From Comamonadaceae bacterium (lineage in GTDB: Bacteria; Pseudomonadota; Gammaproteobacteria; Burkholderiales; Burkholderiaceae_C), in the NCBI GenBank assembly GCA_027488985.1, contig JAIYAR010000006.1, positions 115,750-179,749 of the forward strand: a DNA stretch of 64,000 nucleotides, read 5' to 3'. Of the stretch, positions 49,688-58,754 are shown in pieces; position 1 is the stretch's first letter, and the number at the start of each line of letters is the position of its first letter. A program made the translations under genes and the position numbers. The notes beneath the pieces were generated by a model. That model made no database searches. It saw only the letters and a program-made list of their open reading frames with translations, and had not been told where the DNA came from.

Positions 49688-49746
49688 TTCACTATATTTT
49701 TGATAGCTGCTCGCGCATATTCCATAAGCGCTACAGGCGGTTTTGA
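49688..49746 (+). repeat. Family 1 hairpin repeat, intergenic, near-consensus copy
   Basis: CTATATTTTTGATAGCTGCT, CGCGCATATTCCATAAGCGC and TACAGGC. The best copy for seeing both stems (TAT/ATA with AGC, and GCGCATAT/ATAAGCGC). It lies between aceK and can. Confidence 0.9.
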
Positions 49747-49749
49747 TGC

Positions 49750-50415
49750 TTAACGGGGGTGGCGGGGCATGAGCCGCACACCGGAAATGGCTTCGCGGTA
49801 CAGCGCATCGAGGTTGTCATCGCGGCCCACCGTCATGTGCAGGTCTTGCACCAGGCCGTCGTGAACGCCGTACACCCAGCCGTGCAACGTCACCTCTTGT
49901 CCCGCAGCCCAGCCGTCCTGCAGCACGGTGCTTTGCGCCACGTTCACTACCTGCTCAATCACATTGAGCTCACACAGAGCGGCGGCTTTGCCGTGCTCGG
50001 GAATGGCATCCAGGATATCGCGGTGGCGATCCCGTACGTCCTGGATATGGCGCAGCCAGTTGTCTGCCAGGCCGATACGGGCGCCTTCGAGCGCCGCTTG
50101 CACACCGGAGCAGCCGTAATGGCCCACGACCATCACATGCTTGACCTTGAGTCGCTCCACCGCAAACTGAATGGTAGACAGCGCGTTAAGGTCTGAGTGC
50201 ACCACCACGTTGGCCACGTTACGGTGCACAAAAATTTCGCCAGGCGCGAGGCCAATGATTTCATTGGCGGGCACCCGGCTGTCCGAGCAGCCGATCCACA
50301 TGTACTTGGGTTTTTGCTGATTGGCCAGCCCGGTGAAAAAGCCCGGACGGGTGCGCTCCATCTCTGCGGCCCATGCGCGGTTGCTGGAAAAGAGATCGTT
50401 GAGTTTGTCGGTCAT
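49750..50415 (-). CDS. can: Beta-class carbonic anhydrase
   Basis: This zinc enzyme interconverts CO2 and bicarbonate and has 221 residues. The first ligand and the Asp-Arg pair are in WIGCSDSRVPANEI (Cys43, Asp45, Arg47), and the other ligands in VVGHYGCSGVQAAL (His and Cys near 98-101). It supplies bicarbonate for carboxylases such as the biotin-dependent LiuBD and acetyl-CoA carboxylase. The ATG at 50415 is standard (MTDKLNDLFSSNRAWA). A family 1 hairpin fills the 70 bases between its stop and the next gene, aceK. The nine-base gap to the membrane sulfatase-like gene upstream suggests cotranscription with it. Confidence 0.96.
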   Translation of the reverse strand: MTDKLNDLFSSNRAWAAEMERTRPGFFTGLANQQKPKYMWIGCSDSRVPANEIIGLAPGEIFVHRNVANVVVHSDLNALSTIQFAVERLKVKHVMVVGHYGCSGVQAALEGARIGLADNWLRHIQDVRDRHRDILDAIPEHGKAAALCELNVIEQVVNVAQSTVLQDGWAAGQEVTLHGWVYGVHDGLVQDLHMTVGRDDNLDALYREAISGVRLMPRHPR

Positions 50416-50424
50416 AGACCCCGA

Positions 50425-52428
50425 TTATTTATGAAGCGAGACGCGCACATTCCAATCGAGGAGTGCGTACCGGGCACGTTCTTGCTGATCGTCCATTGCA
50501 TTGAACTCGCATGGTTGGGCCGGCTTTGCAGAAGTGCAGACGAAAGACTTGGGGTTGCCCAGCTGCCACATGCCTTGCGCGTTGCGTGCTTCGCCGGTGA
50601 AAAACATGGCGCGAGGAGCGTTCATCGGGTCCGGCCGGGCAGGCAACTCTTTGAGAAGATTGCGACCCGCATTGATGTAATTGCCCTCAATGCCCGCCAG
50701 CGGGAACAGGGTGTTGAACATGTCGCGGTGGCTGGCAGGCTGGTCCAGTTGATTGCCACAGGTCAATTTATTGCCCCAAATCACGAATGGCACTTGTCGC
50801 ACCAAGTGCCGTCGGCTGGCATCGGCGTACACGCCGAACGAACGTACGTTGTGGTCGCCGGTAGCCGCCAGAATGGTAGTGGCGTACTGCGGTGTTTTCT
50901 GGAAATCCTGGACAAAACCACCCAGCTGGTCGGTCGCGTAGTGGTATGTATCGAGGTTGGGAATCAGGGTTTCGGAACCCGTCTCACCTTTCCACAGCGC
51001 CATATCCCGCGGCACGCGCTGGTAGTCCGGCGGGAGGTCGTAGGGAGGGTGGTTAGTCATGGTCAGCACAAAAACCATCAGTGGCTTGTCAGCCGGATGG
51101 GTGGCCATGCGCTGCTTCAGGTATTTGAAGATGTAGCTGTCCCACACCCCCCAAATACCCAGAGTGGCTTCGGGATAGGCTTCCTTGAGGTTGTTGGCAT
51201 CCACCACCTCATCAAACCCCTGGACCTTGAGCACACGATTCAGGTCCCGCCAGCCGGCCCTTCCTGAAGTCAAAAACAGGGTTTGATACCCAGCTTGTTT
51301 GGCGACCTGGGCCGCGCCCCACGGGATAGGTTTGCGCCCGGCATCACCCAATGTAAGGGGGGTGATGGGGGTGTTGAACAGAATCGCTTCGAGCGAGGGG
51401 TGGGTACCGGCGTGCGCGGAGTCGAAGTTGGTGAAGGTGCAGGCGTTTTGCAGAGTGGGTGCCATGCGGCCCAGTACATCGAACCTCGGGCTTTGGTAGA
51501 GCATGGGCTCCGCGCTCCAGGACTCCATCAAAAAGAAGAGCAGGTTCTTTTTTTGTGTACCGGCGGCCCCCTTGTCATGGGCAAACAAGGCTGCCTTCAC
51601 TTGTTCGTCACTTCCGTCCGGCAAACCCAAGGCCTGCGCTGCTGCCCGGGGCGACTCAAAGCCCATGGCCTTGAGGCCCACCAAGGGGTCAGACAGGTTT
51701 TGAGACTCGGAGCGGCTGTCCCACGCGTACTTCAGCGCGATGACGCCATTCGGAACCATGTCATTCAGAAACTGGGATGTCGTGACCGTGAGGTGCTGGC
51801 GTTGCAGCGCCATTTGTCGCAGGGTGCCCTTGCCGGCGAACAAAAGGGCCAGAAATGCAACCGCCACCACCGCCAGCTTGACCACCGCGTGACGCGTGTG
51901 GAACAAGGTGTCCGGCTGAATACGGTGCGCCAGACCGCGGTGCAAGGCTACGGAGCCCCAGGTCAACGCGGCAGCAATCAGCAAGGTCCAGATGACGGGA
52001 AAGTCCTGCCAAATGGTTTTGAGAACTGCGGAGGTGTCGTCCTCAGCCAGTCCAAAGATCAAGGAATCGATGGGGGTTTTGTAGAAGCCGAAGTAATGCA
52101 GATTGGTAAGTGACAGCATCACGTAGAGCAATGCCAGCCCTGTCACGATGCGCCCCTGCACTTTGCCCGACACCCAAGGCAGCAGCAGCAACAGCAAGAA
52201 GCCGGCAATCGCGCTGACTTTCAGGTCAAACCGGAAACCCTGCAGCGCAACGGTGGCCAGGTCAGAAGCCGCGGCGCTGTAGCCTTGCGGCCAGAAATAC
52301 GCCAGTTGCCCCCACCGGATCAAACTCAGCGCCACCACCAGTGGCACGATGAGCACCCAGGCGCGCATCAAACCGCGCAGGGTGCCGTGGAGAATGGATG
52401 TCAGGGTGCGTGCAATGGCGGATCTCAT
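50425..52428 (-). CDS. LTA synthase-like membrane phosphoglycerol/phosphoethanolamine transferase (sulfatase fold)
   Basis: An inner-membrane enzyme of 667 residues. Five hydrophobic helices occupy about residues 20-210 (for example VLIVPLVVALSLIRW and VSAIAGFLLLLLLPWV), followed by a large periplasmic alkaline-phosphatase-fold domain. Metal and nucleophile residues appear as FFLMESWSAEPML (Glu), SAHAGTHPSLEAILF (Thr nucleophile) and LAATGDHNVRSFG (Asp-His), with TNHPPYDLP as a further family motif. In Gram-negative bacteria such proteins modify periplasmic glucans or lipids with phosphoglycerol or similar groups (OpgB-like). I choose the ATG at 52428 with TGAGG upstream; a GTG at 52437 overlaps the liuA stop. 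It is probably cotranscribed with liuA. Confidence 0.87.
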   Translation of the reverse strand: MRSAIARTLTSILHGTLRGLMRAWVLIVPLVVALSLIRWGQLAYFWPQGYSAAASDLATVALQGFRFDLKVSAIAGFLLLLLLPWVSGKVQGRIVTGLALLYVMLSLTNLHYFGFYKTPIDSLIFGLAEDDTSAVLKTIWQDFPVIWTLLIAAALTWGSVALHRGLAHRIQPDTLFHTRHAVVKLAVVAVAFLALLFAGKGTLRQMALQRQHLTVTTSQFLNDMVPNGVIALKYAWDSRSESQNLSDPLVGLKAMGFESPRAAAQALGLPDGSDEQVKAALFAHDKGAAGTQKKNLLFFLMESWSAEPMLYQSPRFDVLGRMAPTLQNACTFTNFDSAHAGTHPSLEAILFNTPITPLTLGDAGRKPIPWGAAQVAKQAGYQTLFLTSGRAGWRDLNRVLKVQGFDEVVDANNLKEAYPEATLGIWGVWDSYIFKYLKQRMATHPADKPLMVFVLTMTNHPPYDLPPDYQRVPRDMALWKGETGSETLIPNLDTYHYATDQLGGFVQDFQKTPQYATTILAATGDHNVRSFGVYADASRRHLVRQVPFVIWGNKLTCGNQLDQPASHRDMFNTLFPLAGIEGNYINAGRNLLKELPARPDPMNAPRAMFFTGEARNAQGMWQLGNPKSFVCTSAKPAQPCEFNAMDDQQERARYALLDWNVRVSLHK

Positions 52429-52433
52429 AAGCC

Positions 52434-53615
52434 TCACATTGTCTCAGCGAACAGCTCCCGTCCGATGAGCATGCGGCGGATCTCGCTGGTACCCGCCCCG
52501 ATTTCATACAACTTGGCATCGCGCCACAAGCGCCCCAGCGGGTACTCATTGATGTAGCCGTTGCCACCGAAAATCTGCACGCCCTCGCCCGCCATCCAGG
52601 TGGCCTTCTCGGCCGTCCACAAAATGACCGAGGCGCAATCCTTGCGGACCTGGCGCACGTGCTCTGCGCCCAGCAAGTCCAGGTTCTTTGCCACGGTGTA
52701 GGCAAATGCCCGGCCGGCTTGAAGCACGGTGTACATGTCGGCCACCTTGCCTTGGATCAGCTGGAACTCGCCGATACTCTGACCGAACTGCTTGCGGTCG
52801 TGGATGTAGGGAATGACGTTGTCCATCACGGCCTGCATGATGCCCAGCGGCCCGCCGGAAAGCACTGCGCGCTCATAGTCCAAACCACTCATAAGCACTT
52901 TGGCGCCGCCGTTGACCTGCCCCAGCACGTTGGCCAGCGGCACTTCCACATTGTTGAACACCAGCTCGCCGGTGTGGCTGCCACGCATGCCCAGTTTGTC
53001 GAGCTTCTGGGCGATGCTGAAGCCGGGCATGGACTTTTCGATCAGGAAGGCGGTCACGCCGCGTGCGCCCAGCTCGGGTTCGCTCTTGGCGTAGACGACC
53101 AGGGTGTCGGCATCCGGTCCATTGGTGATCCACATCTTGTTGCCGTTGAGCAGGTAGTAGCCGCCTTTGTCTTCGGCCTTGAGCTTCATGCTCAGCACAT
53201 CGCTGCCGGCGCCCGGCTCGCTCATGGCCAGGGCACCCACGTGCTCGCCGGTGATGAGTTTGGGCAGGTACTTGGCGCGCTGCTCGGGCGTGCCGTTGCG
53301 CTTGATCTGGTTCACGCACAGGTTGCTGTGCGCGCCATAGCTCAGGCCTACCGAGGCGCTGGCGCGGCTGATTTCTTCCATAGCCACCATGTGGGCCAGG
53401 TAGCCCATGTTGGCGCCGCCATATTCCTCGCCCACAGTGATGCCGAGCACACCCAGGTCACCCATCTTTCGCCACAAGTCCATGGGAAATTGGTCGCTGC
53501 GGTCGATCTCGGCGGCGCGGGGGGCAATTTCGGCTTGGGCGAACTCGCGCACGGCATCGCGCAGGGCGTCAATGTCTTCGCCGAGTTGGTAGTTCAGTCC
53601 GGGCAGGTTGCTCAT
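52434..53615 (-). CDS. liuA: Isovaleryl-CoA dehydrogenase
   Basis: This FAD flavoenzyme oxidises isovaleryl-CoA to 3-methylcrotonyl-CoA in leucine degradation. The 393 residues show [38 protein letters not shown], the EPGAGSD loop, [20 protein letters not shown] and, specific for the isovaleryl type, the catalytic Glu in [16 protein letters not shown] rather than near the C terminus (where [10 protein letters not shown] stands). The product feeds LiuBD. The gene follows liuR on the same strand by 55 bases, and both are probably controlled by the palindrome at 54168. The membrane enzyme gene downstream overlaps or abuts its stop. Confidence 0.96.
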   Translation of the reverse strand: MSNLPGLNYQLGEDIDALRDAVREFAQAEIAPRAAEIDRSDQFPMDLWRKMGDLGVLGITVGEEYGGANMGYLAHMVAMEEISRASASVGLSYGAHSNLCVNQIKRNGTPEQRAKYLPKLITGEHVGALAMSEPGAGSDVLSMKLKAEDKGGYYLLNGNKMWITNGPDADTLVVYAKSEPELGARGVTAFLIEKSMPGFSIAQKLDKLGMRGSHTGELVFNNVEVPLANVLGQVNGGAKVLMSGLDYERAVLSGGPLGIMQAVMDNVIPYIHDRKQFGQSIGEFQLIQGKVADMYTVLQAGRAFAYTVAKNLDLLGAEHVRQVRKDCASVILWTAEKATWMAGEGVQIFGGNGYINEYPLGRLWRDAKLYEIGAGTSEIRRMLIGRELFAETM

Positions 53616-53670
53616 GGTGGTCTCCTCGTTGTAGTGTGTTTGTATGAAAGCGCAGTGACGCGCTTTGCCC

Positions 53671-54135
53671 TCAGGCCATAGCTCTTTTGCTGACAGCCTT
53701 TACTGTGGGCTTGGCGGTGGTCGCCGTGGCCGCAGGTTTGCTAGGCTTGCCTTCGCTTTTGACCAGCAATGCCTTGGCCTCACGCTGGTGCACCTTGATC
53801 TCGTCCAGGTTGGCTTGCAGGTCGGCCATTTGCTCTTCCACCTGTTTGCGGTGGGCGGCCAATACGTCCAGAAACTTCTGGAGCTGGGCACCGGTGTCAC
53901 GCGGGCTGTCGTACATCTCAATGATGTCCTTGGCCTCGGTCAGGCTCAGGCCCAATCGCTTGGCCCGCAATGTGAGCTTGAGGCGGGTGCGATCACGCCC
54001 GCTGTATACCCGGTTGCGCCCGCCGGGGCCGGTGCGCTCCGGCTGCAGCAGACCGAGATCTTCATAGAAGCGGATGGCGCGGGTCGTCAGGTCAAACTCT
54101 TTGGCCAGATCGCTGATGCTGTAGGTAGTGCTCAT
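53671..54135 (-). CDS. liuR: MerR-family regulator of leucine degradation, LiuR
   Basis: A 154-residue MerR-type regulator. The winged-helix N terminus is [32 protein letters not shown], followed by the second wing [33 protein letters not shown] and a dimerising coiled coil (about 95-130, [27 protein letters not shown]). The tail is Lys/Ala/Pro-rich. LiuR proteins are known to repress liu genes in proteobacteria and to respond to branched-chain acyl-CoA intermediates. A perfect palindrome lies 33 bases upstream, suggesting autoregulation of the liuR-liuA unit. The other palindrome is before atoB. Confidence 0.93.
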   Translation of the reverse strand: MSTTYSISDLAKEFDLTTRAIRFYEDLGLLQPERTGPGGRNRVYSGRDRTRLKLTLRAKRLGLSLTEAKDIIEMYDSPRDTGAQLQKFLDVLAAHRKQVEEQMADLQANLDEIKVHQREAKALLVKSEGKPSKPAATATTAKPTVKAVSKRAMA

Positions 54136-54167
54136 GGTTCGGTCCGGCTTCGAGGTGCCGCGGCAAG

Positions 54168-54189
54168 TTGACGTTTACGTAAACGTCAA
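54168..54189. promoter_or_regulatory. LiuR-type operator palindrome upstream of liuR-liuA
   Basis: A perfect 22-bp palindrome with half-site TTGACGTTTAC, 33 bases before the liuR start. It is identical in its core to the palindrome before atoB. The length and symmetry fit binding by a MerR-type dimer between the promoter elements. Confidence 0.88.
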
Positions 54190-54257
54190 TTATGTCGCAA
54201 AAGCAGCTGCAAGCCAGTATCTGCAGGCAGGGCGCCCTGAAGGCATGTCATCGCCCC

Positions 54258-55238
54258 TCACCACTTCGGAATCGCCGGATCCTTGAGGCTGTGCCGTATT
54301 TCGGCGTAATCGGGCATGACGGTACGCACCGTGTCCCAGAAGCGGGGGCTGTGGTCCATGACCCGCAAATGGCTCAGCTCATGGGCGACCACATAGTCCA
54401 CGACTTCCTGCCGGAAATGGATGAGCCGCCAGTTCAAACGGATAGAGCCATCGCTTTTGGCGCTGCCCCAGCGAGTGCCGGCGTTGCTCAGGCTCAGCTT
54501 TTTCCATTGCACTTGCAACAAGGGCGCGAAATGGTCCAGACGCTGCACAAACAAGGCTTTTGCCTGACGCATCAGCCAAGCCTGCACGGCATCCCGGATT
54601 TGCGCCGGGTTTGCTGTTTGAGGCAATGCCACACGCAGCCAGCGCACACCGGCTGCATCCGGCACTTCATCCAGCGCCGCACCTTTGGCACTGAAGCCGT
54701 GGGCGGCGTCCAAGGCAATGCGCACGGTGTCGCCCAGGAAAGGAAACTCGCCCCCCTGCGCCCATTCCACCTGCGCATGTTCCTGGCGCGTAATGCGTTC
54801 CCGGGTTTCATGCAGCTTTCGCAGGATCCAGCCGGCTTTTTCCTGTAAGGCGGCATCGACTTCGTACAGCGGCGTCCATCGGGGAGCACGCACAGCCAGA
54901 CCATCCGGCCCGACCACAAAGCCGATGGTGCGCCGCTTGCCACGGGCAAAGGCGTAACGCACGACGGCACCATCCAGCCGCACTTCGCGGGTGGCTTGCG
55001 GATGGCTGTAACTCACCGGCGCGATGGCTTGTGGAAGTGGCTGACCGGGTTCGAAGGGGCCGACCTGTAAGGTGGGGACGGAAGTCAGCGGCGTCAGCGG
55101 CGTCAGCGGTGCAATACCCTTGCTTGGTGGCAATCGCTTCTTTGCTACTTTTTTAGGAGCTGCTCGCGCAGTATCTACCGGCGCAGGAGCCTCAAATGGC
55201 TCAAAAAGATCCAGCGTGAAGCGCAGCAGCGGGTGCAT
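54258..55238 (-). CDS. YgjP-like (DUF45/M48-type) zinc metallopeptidase
   Basis: A 326-residue protein with the zinc motif YVVAHELSHLRVMDHSPRFW (HExxH plus downstream His) near residue 288. The YgjP/WLM-type body shows RRTIGFVVGPDGLAVRAPRWT and KLSLSNAGTRWGSAKSDGSIRLNWRLIHF. The N-terminal 80 residues are a low-complexity Pro/Ala/Thr-rich extension containing PLTPLTPLTS, encoded by a 9-base tandem repeat (about 55085-55112), and a family 1 hairpin (55141-55199). The function of this family is not well defined. The gene follows plsC on the same strand by 13 bases, in the operon gmhB-plsC-peptidase. Confidence 0.88.
   Translation of the reverse strand: MHPLLRFTLDLFEPFEAPAPVDTARAAPKKVAKKRLPPSKGIAPLTPLTPLTSVPTLQVGPFEPGQPLPQAIAPVSYSHPQATREVRLDGAVVRYAFARGKRRTIGFVVGPDGLAVRAPRWTPLYEVDAALQEKAGWILRKLHETRERITRQEHAQVEWAQGGEFPFLGDTVRIALDAAHGFSAKGAALDEVPDAAGVRWLRVALPQTANPAQIRDAVQAWLMRQAKALFVQRLDHFAPLLQVQWKKLSLSNAGTRWGSAKSDGSIRLNWRLIHFRQEVVDYVVAHELSHLRVMDHSPRFWDTVRTVMPDYAEIRHSLKDPAIPKW
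55141..55199 (+). repeat. Family 1 hairpin repeat (GGAGCT variant) inside metallopeptidase gene
   Basis: TTTGCTACTTTTTTAGGAGC, TGCTCGCGCAGTATCTACCG and GCGCAGGAGCC. It encodes part of the low-complexity N-terminal extension. Confidence 0.75.
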
Positions 55239-55251
55239 GGCGCGCGTCGTC

Positions 55252-56052
55252 TCAGCCCTGTGCGGGGTAAGCCTCGGGGTCCAGGCGGCGCATTTCGGCT
55301 TCGATCCAGATTTGCACCTCGGCCATTAGCTCTTTGGGATCGCGCCCTTCGCTGGGAATGGGCTTGCCAATGGACACTTCCACCACGCCTGGTGTCTTGA
55401 TAAAGGCTTTGCGGGGCCAGCATTTAGCGCTGGTCACGGCCACCGGAATCACCGGCGCCCCGGTTGCGACGGCCAGGCGGGTACCGCCCAGTTTGTAGGA
55501 GCCGGTCTGGCCACGGGGAATGCGCGTCCCTTCCGGGAACATGATGACCCAAATGCCTTGGGCCAACAGGCGCTTGCCCTGCTCCACGACTTTGCTGAAA
55601 GATTCGGACCGCTGGCTACGATCGATATGGATCATGTCCAGCCGCCCCATGGCCCAGCCGAAGAACGGCACATAGAGCAGCTCTTTTTTGAAGACATACG
55701 CCAGAGGGTGCGGCATGAGCGTAGGCATCAAGAAAGTTTCGAAGGTGGATTGGTGCTTGACCAGCAGAATCGCCGGTGCCGTATCACCCGTGGGCAGGTT
55801 CTCCCAGCCGATCACGTGCGTGCGGATACCCAGCAGCACGCGCGCGCCACCGATGGCCCAGCTCAGCCAGCGCACCGCCATCCACCACAAGGGTTTGCCA
55901 CGCACCCGGATGGAAGCCACCAGCATGATGATCCCCCAGGGAATCACGGTCACCAGCATCCAGAGCATGTGCAGGCTGGATCGCAGCACCGCCATGAACC
56001 AGTTGGGGCGCTTTTGGGTGGGCACGGCGGTGTAGGGGGGCATGCCGCTCAT
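55252..56052 (-). CDS. plsC: 1-acyl-sn-glycerol-3-phosphate acyltransferase
   Basis: PlsC acylates lysophosphatidic acid to phosphatidic acid at the inner membrane. It has 266 residues, one or two N-terminal hydrophobic helices (AVLRSSLHMLWMLVTVIPWGIIMLVAS), the acyltransferase motif I variant VKHQSTFET (HX4E), motif II around GWAMGRLDMIHIDRS, and motif III VIMFPEGTRIPRGQ. The ATG at 56052 overlaps the gmhB stop (ATGA). The operon with gmhB and then glyS/glyQ upstream is a familiar betaproteobacterial order. Glu replaces the usual Asp in motif I, a variant I recall from related betaproteobacterial PlsC proteins. Confidence 0.93.
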   Translation of the reverse strand: MSGMPPYTAVPTQKRPNWFMAVLRSSLHMLWMLVTVIPWGIIMLVASIRVRGKPLWWMAVRWLSWAIGGARVLLGIRTHVIGWENLPTGDTAPAILLVKHQSTFETFLMPTLMPHPLAYVFKKELLYVPFFGWAMGRLDMIHIDRSQRSESFSKVVEQGKRLLAQGIWVIMFPEGTRIPRGQTGSYKLGGTRLAVATGAPVIPVAVTSAKCWPRKAFIKTPGVVEVSIGKPIPSEGRDPKELMAEVQIWIEAEMRRLDPEAYPAQG

Positions 56053-56597
56053 GGTCGGGCAACCAGGTATTCGGCAAAAGCCATCAGATCGTCGTGAACC
56101 AGCGTGCCGGGAGGGTAGTTGTCGGGCAAGGCTCGGCCGCGCAGCGCAGCCGCTTTGCCGGTGAGCACAAGATGCGGCTCGCAGCCCACCGCAGCGCCGG
56201 CAATCAAGTCCCGCGGCGAGTCGCCGGCGCAGGGCATGCCCTTCAGGTCGATGCCGAAGCGCTCGCCAATCTGCTCGAACAAGCCCGGCTCGGGCTTGCG
56301 GCAGCGGCATTGGTCGTCCGGCGCATGGGGGCAGTAAAAAATGGCATCCACCTTGCCACCCACTGCAGCGAGCATGGAGTGCATCTTGGCGTGCATGGCA
56401 TTGAGCGACACCACGTCAAACAAGCCCCGCCCCAAACCGCTCTGGTTGGTCGCCACCACCACGTGCCAACCGGCATGGTTGAGCTTGGCAATGGCTTCCA
56501 GCGCACCCGGCAAGGGGCGCCACTCGTTAGGAGACTTTACGAAGTCCGCACTGTCTTCGTTGATGGTGCCGTCGCGGTCGAGAATGCAGAGTTTCAT
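56049..56597 (-). CDS. gmhB: D-glycero-beta-D-manno-heptose 1,7-bisphosphate 7-phosphatase
   Basis: A 182-residue histidinol-phosphatase-like HAD enzyme in the ADP-heptose pathway of lipopolysaccharide core synthesis. Motif I is CILDRDGTINEDS, motif II VVVATNQSGLGRGLF, the zinc-binding insertion is FYCPHAPDDQCRCRKPEPG and motif IV is CAGDSPRDLIAGAAVGC. Asp8 and Asp10 act as nucleophile and acid. The gene starts 16 bases after the glyS stop and overlaps plsC by four. Its presence supports an envelope with heptose-containing LPS. Confidence 0.95.
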   Translation of the reverse strand: MKLCILDRDGTINEDSADFVKSPNEWRPLPGALEAIAKLNHAGWHVVVATNQSGLGRGLFDVVSLNAMHAKMHSMLAAVGGKVDAIFYCPHAPDDQCRCRKPEPGLFEQIGERFGIDLKGMPCAGDSPRDLIAGAAVGCEPHLVLTGKAAALRGRALPDNYPPGTLVHDDLMAFAEYLVARP

Positions 56598-56613
56598 GCG
56601 GGGTGCTTGCAGG

Positions 56614-58734
56614 TTAGGCGGCTAACTTGGAGAGATCAGCCACGCGGTTCATGGCGACGTGCAGACTCTTGAGCAGGCCCAAACGGTTCAGACGCAAGTC
56701 CATCTGCTCGGCGTTGACCATCACATCTTCAAAGAAGGCATCCACCGGCGCACGCAAGGCGGCCAGTGATTGCAGCGAAGCGGTGTAATCGCCCGCCTGC
56801 CATTGGCTTTGCGCCTTGGGCAGCACGGTTTGCATGGCGGCATAGAGTGCCTTTTCAGCAGCCTCTTGCAGCAGCACTTCGCTCACATGCGCGTCCACAT
56901 CGTCGGTTTTCTTGAGGATGTTGCTGATGCGTTTGTTGGCGGCGGCCAGGGCGGGGCTTTCCGGCAAGGCCGCGAAGGCGCGCACAGCGGTCAGTCGCTT
57001 GGCCACATCACCGAGGCGCTGCGGGCGCAAGGCCAACACGGCATCTACCTCCTGCGCGCTGTAACCCTGCTCGCGGAGTGAGCCTGCGATGCGATCAAAC
57101 GTGAAGTCGACCAAAGCGCTGGATGCATCTGTGATCAAGCTTCCGAATGCGGGTACTGCGCTCTGCACCAATGCGGACACATCCAGTGGCAGGTCCTTTT
57201 CGACCAACATGCGGATCACGCCCAGCGCGTGACGGCGCAGGGCAAATGGGTCCTTGTCGCCGGTAGGCAAATTGCCGATGCCGAACATGCCGACCAAGGT
57301 TTCCAGCTTGTCTGCCAGGGCTACCACCAGACCGGCGGTGTTGCGGGGCAAGGCGTCACCCGCAAAACGGGGCTTGTAATGGTCTTCGATAGCGTGAGCC
57401 ACGGTTTCGCCCAAACCGTCGTTCAGGGCGTAGTAGCCGCCCATGATGCCTTGCAGCTCGGGGAACTCGCCCACCATGTCGGTGACCAGATCGGTCTTGG
57501 CCAGCTGGGCCGCTTGGTCGGCCTGCGCCACCAGCGTTGCGTCGCCCAATTGGGATGCAATGGCCTTGGCAATCGCGCGCACGCGCTCCACGCGCTCGCC
57601 TTGGGTGCCGAGCTTGTTGTGGTACACCACCTTACCCAGACCCTCCACACGCGAAGCGAGTGTCTTTTTGCGGTCTTGGTCGAAGAAAAATTTGGCATCG
57701 GCCAAACGGGGGCGCACCACGCGTTCATTGCCGCCGATGACGAAGCTTGCATCTTCCGGGTTGATGTTGGACACCACCAGGAATTTGTTGGTGAGCTTGC
57801 CGGCAGCATCGAGCAACGGGAAGTACTTCTGGTTGGCCTTCATGGTGAGAATCAGGCATTCCTGCGGCACTTCGAGGAATTGGGGTTCAAACTCACAAAT
57901 CAGCACGTTCGGGCGCTCTACCAATGCGGTCACTTCGTCCAGCAGTGCGTCGTCTTCAATAGGTTTGCAGCCGCCGCCCACCTTGGCAGCAGCAGCGTCC
58001 AACTGGCGAACGATTTCGGAGCGGCGCTCGGCAAAGCTGGCGATTACGGCGCCGTCTTTGGCCATCGTAGCCGCATAGGCATCGGCATCCGCAATCACGA
58101 CGGGAGACACTGCCGCCTCAAAGCGGTGACCTTCCGTGCGGTTGCCGGATTGCAGGCCTAGCGCTTGCACCGGCACCACATCGTTTCCGTGCAATGCCAC
58201 CAGGCCGTGCGCAGGACGCACGAAGCTCACACTGGTCCAGCCGGGCAGATCGCAACCGCTTTGCAGCTGGTAGCTCATGACCTTGGGGATGGGCAGCTTG
58301 GCGATGGTTTCCAGCAAGGCCTTTTGCAGGCCCTCCACCAGGGTGGCACCCTTGACCGTGCTGTCATAGAACAAGGCTTCGGCCTTGCCGTCCATGGCGC
58401 GCTTGAGTGTGGATACAGCTGTCGCGTCTGCACCCAGTGCTTGCAGCTTTTTCAGCAGCGCTGGAGTCGCGTTGCCGGATGCATCCAGTCCGACGGCCAC
58501 GGGCATCAGTTTTTGCGAGACCGCTTTGTCTGCGGCCTGCGCAGCCACAGCAGCCACTTGCACAGCCAAACGACGGGGTGATGCGAAGTGCGTCACAGCT
58601 GCATCTGCCGCCACCAGGCCTTGGGTCTTAAGGGAATCCGCCAGCACGGTGGCAAACGCTTCGCCCAACTTCTTCAATGCCTTGGGGGGCAGCTCTTCTA
58701 CAAACAGTTCTACCAGAAGGTTTTTTGTTGTCAT
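56614..58734 (-). CDS. glyS: Glycyl-tRNA synthetase beta subunit
   Basis: The tRNA-recognising subunit of the bacterial alpha2beta2 glycyl-tRNA synthetase, 706 residues. It opens with NLLVELFVEELPPKALKKLGEAFA and contains EVPQECLILTMKANQKYFPLLDAAGKLTNKFLVVSNI, FFFDQDRKKTLASRVEGLGKVVYHNKLGTQGERVERV and the DALR-like anticodon segment near the C terminus (FFEDVMVNAEQMDLRLNRLGLLKSLHVAMNRVADLS). It follows glyQ by 20 bases and forms the functional enzyme with it. Length and features are normal. Confidence 0.97.
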   Translation of the reverse strand: MTTKNLLVELFVEELPPKALKKLGEAFATVLADSLKTQGLVAADAAVTHFASPRRLAVQVAAVAAQAADKAVSQKLMPVAVGLDASGNATPALLKKLQALGADATAVSTLKRAMDGKAEALFYDSTVKGATLVEGLQKALLETIAKLPIPKVMSYQLQSGCDLPGWTSVSFVRPAHGLVALHGNDVVPVQALGLQSGNRTEGHRFEAAVSPVVIADADAYAATMAKDGAVIASFAERRSEIVRQLDAAAAKVGGGCKPIEDDALLDEVTALVERPNVLICEFEPQFLEVPQECLILTMKANQKYFPLLDAAGKLTNKFLVVSNINPEDASFVIGGNERVVRPRLADAKFFFDQDRKKTLASRVEGLGKVVYHNKLGTQGERVERVRAIAKAIASQLGDATLVAQADQAAQLAKTDLVTDMVGEFPELQGIMGGYYALNDGLGETVAHAIEDHYKPRFAGDALPRNTAGLVVALADKLETLVGMFGIGNLPTGDKDPFALRRHALGVIRMLVEKDLPLDVSALVQSAVPAFGSLITDASSALVDFTFDRIAGSLREQGYSAQEVDAVLALRPQRLGDVAKRLTAVRAFAALPESPALAAANKRISNILKKTDDVDAHVSEVLLQEAAEKALYAAMQTVLPKAQSQWQAGDYTASLQSLAALRAPVDAFFEDVMVNAEQMDLRLNRLGLLKSLHVAMNRVADLSKLAA

Positions 58735-58754
58735 GTCTTAGTTCCTCCGTGCGC

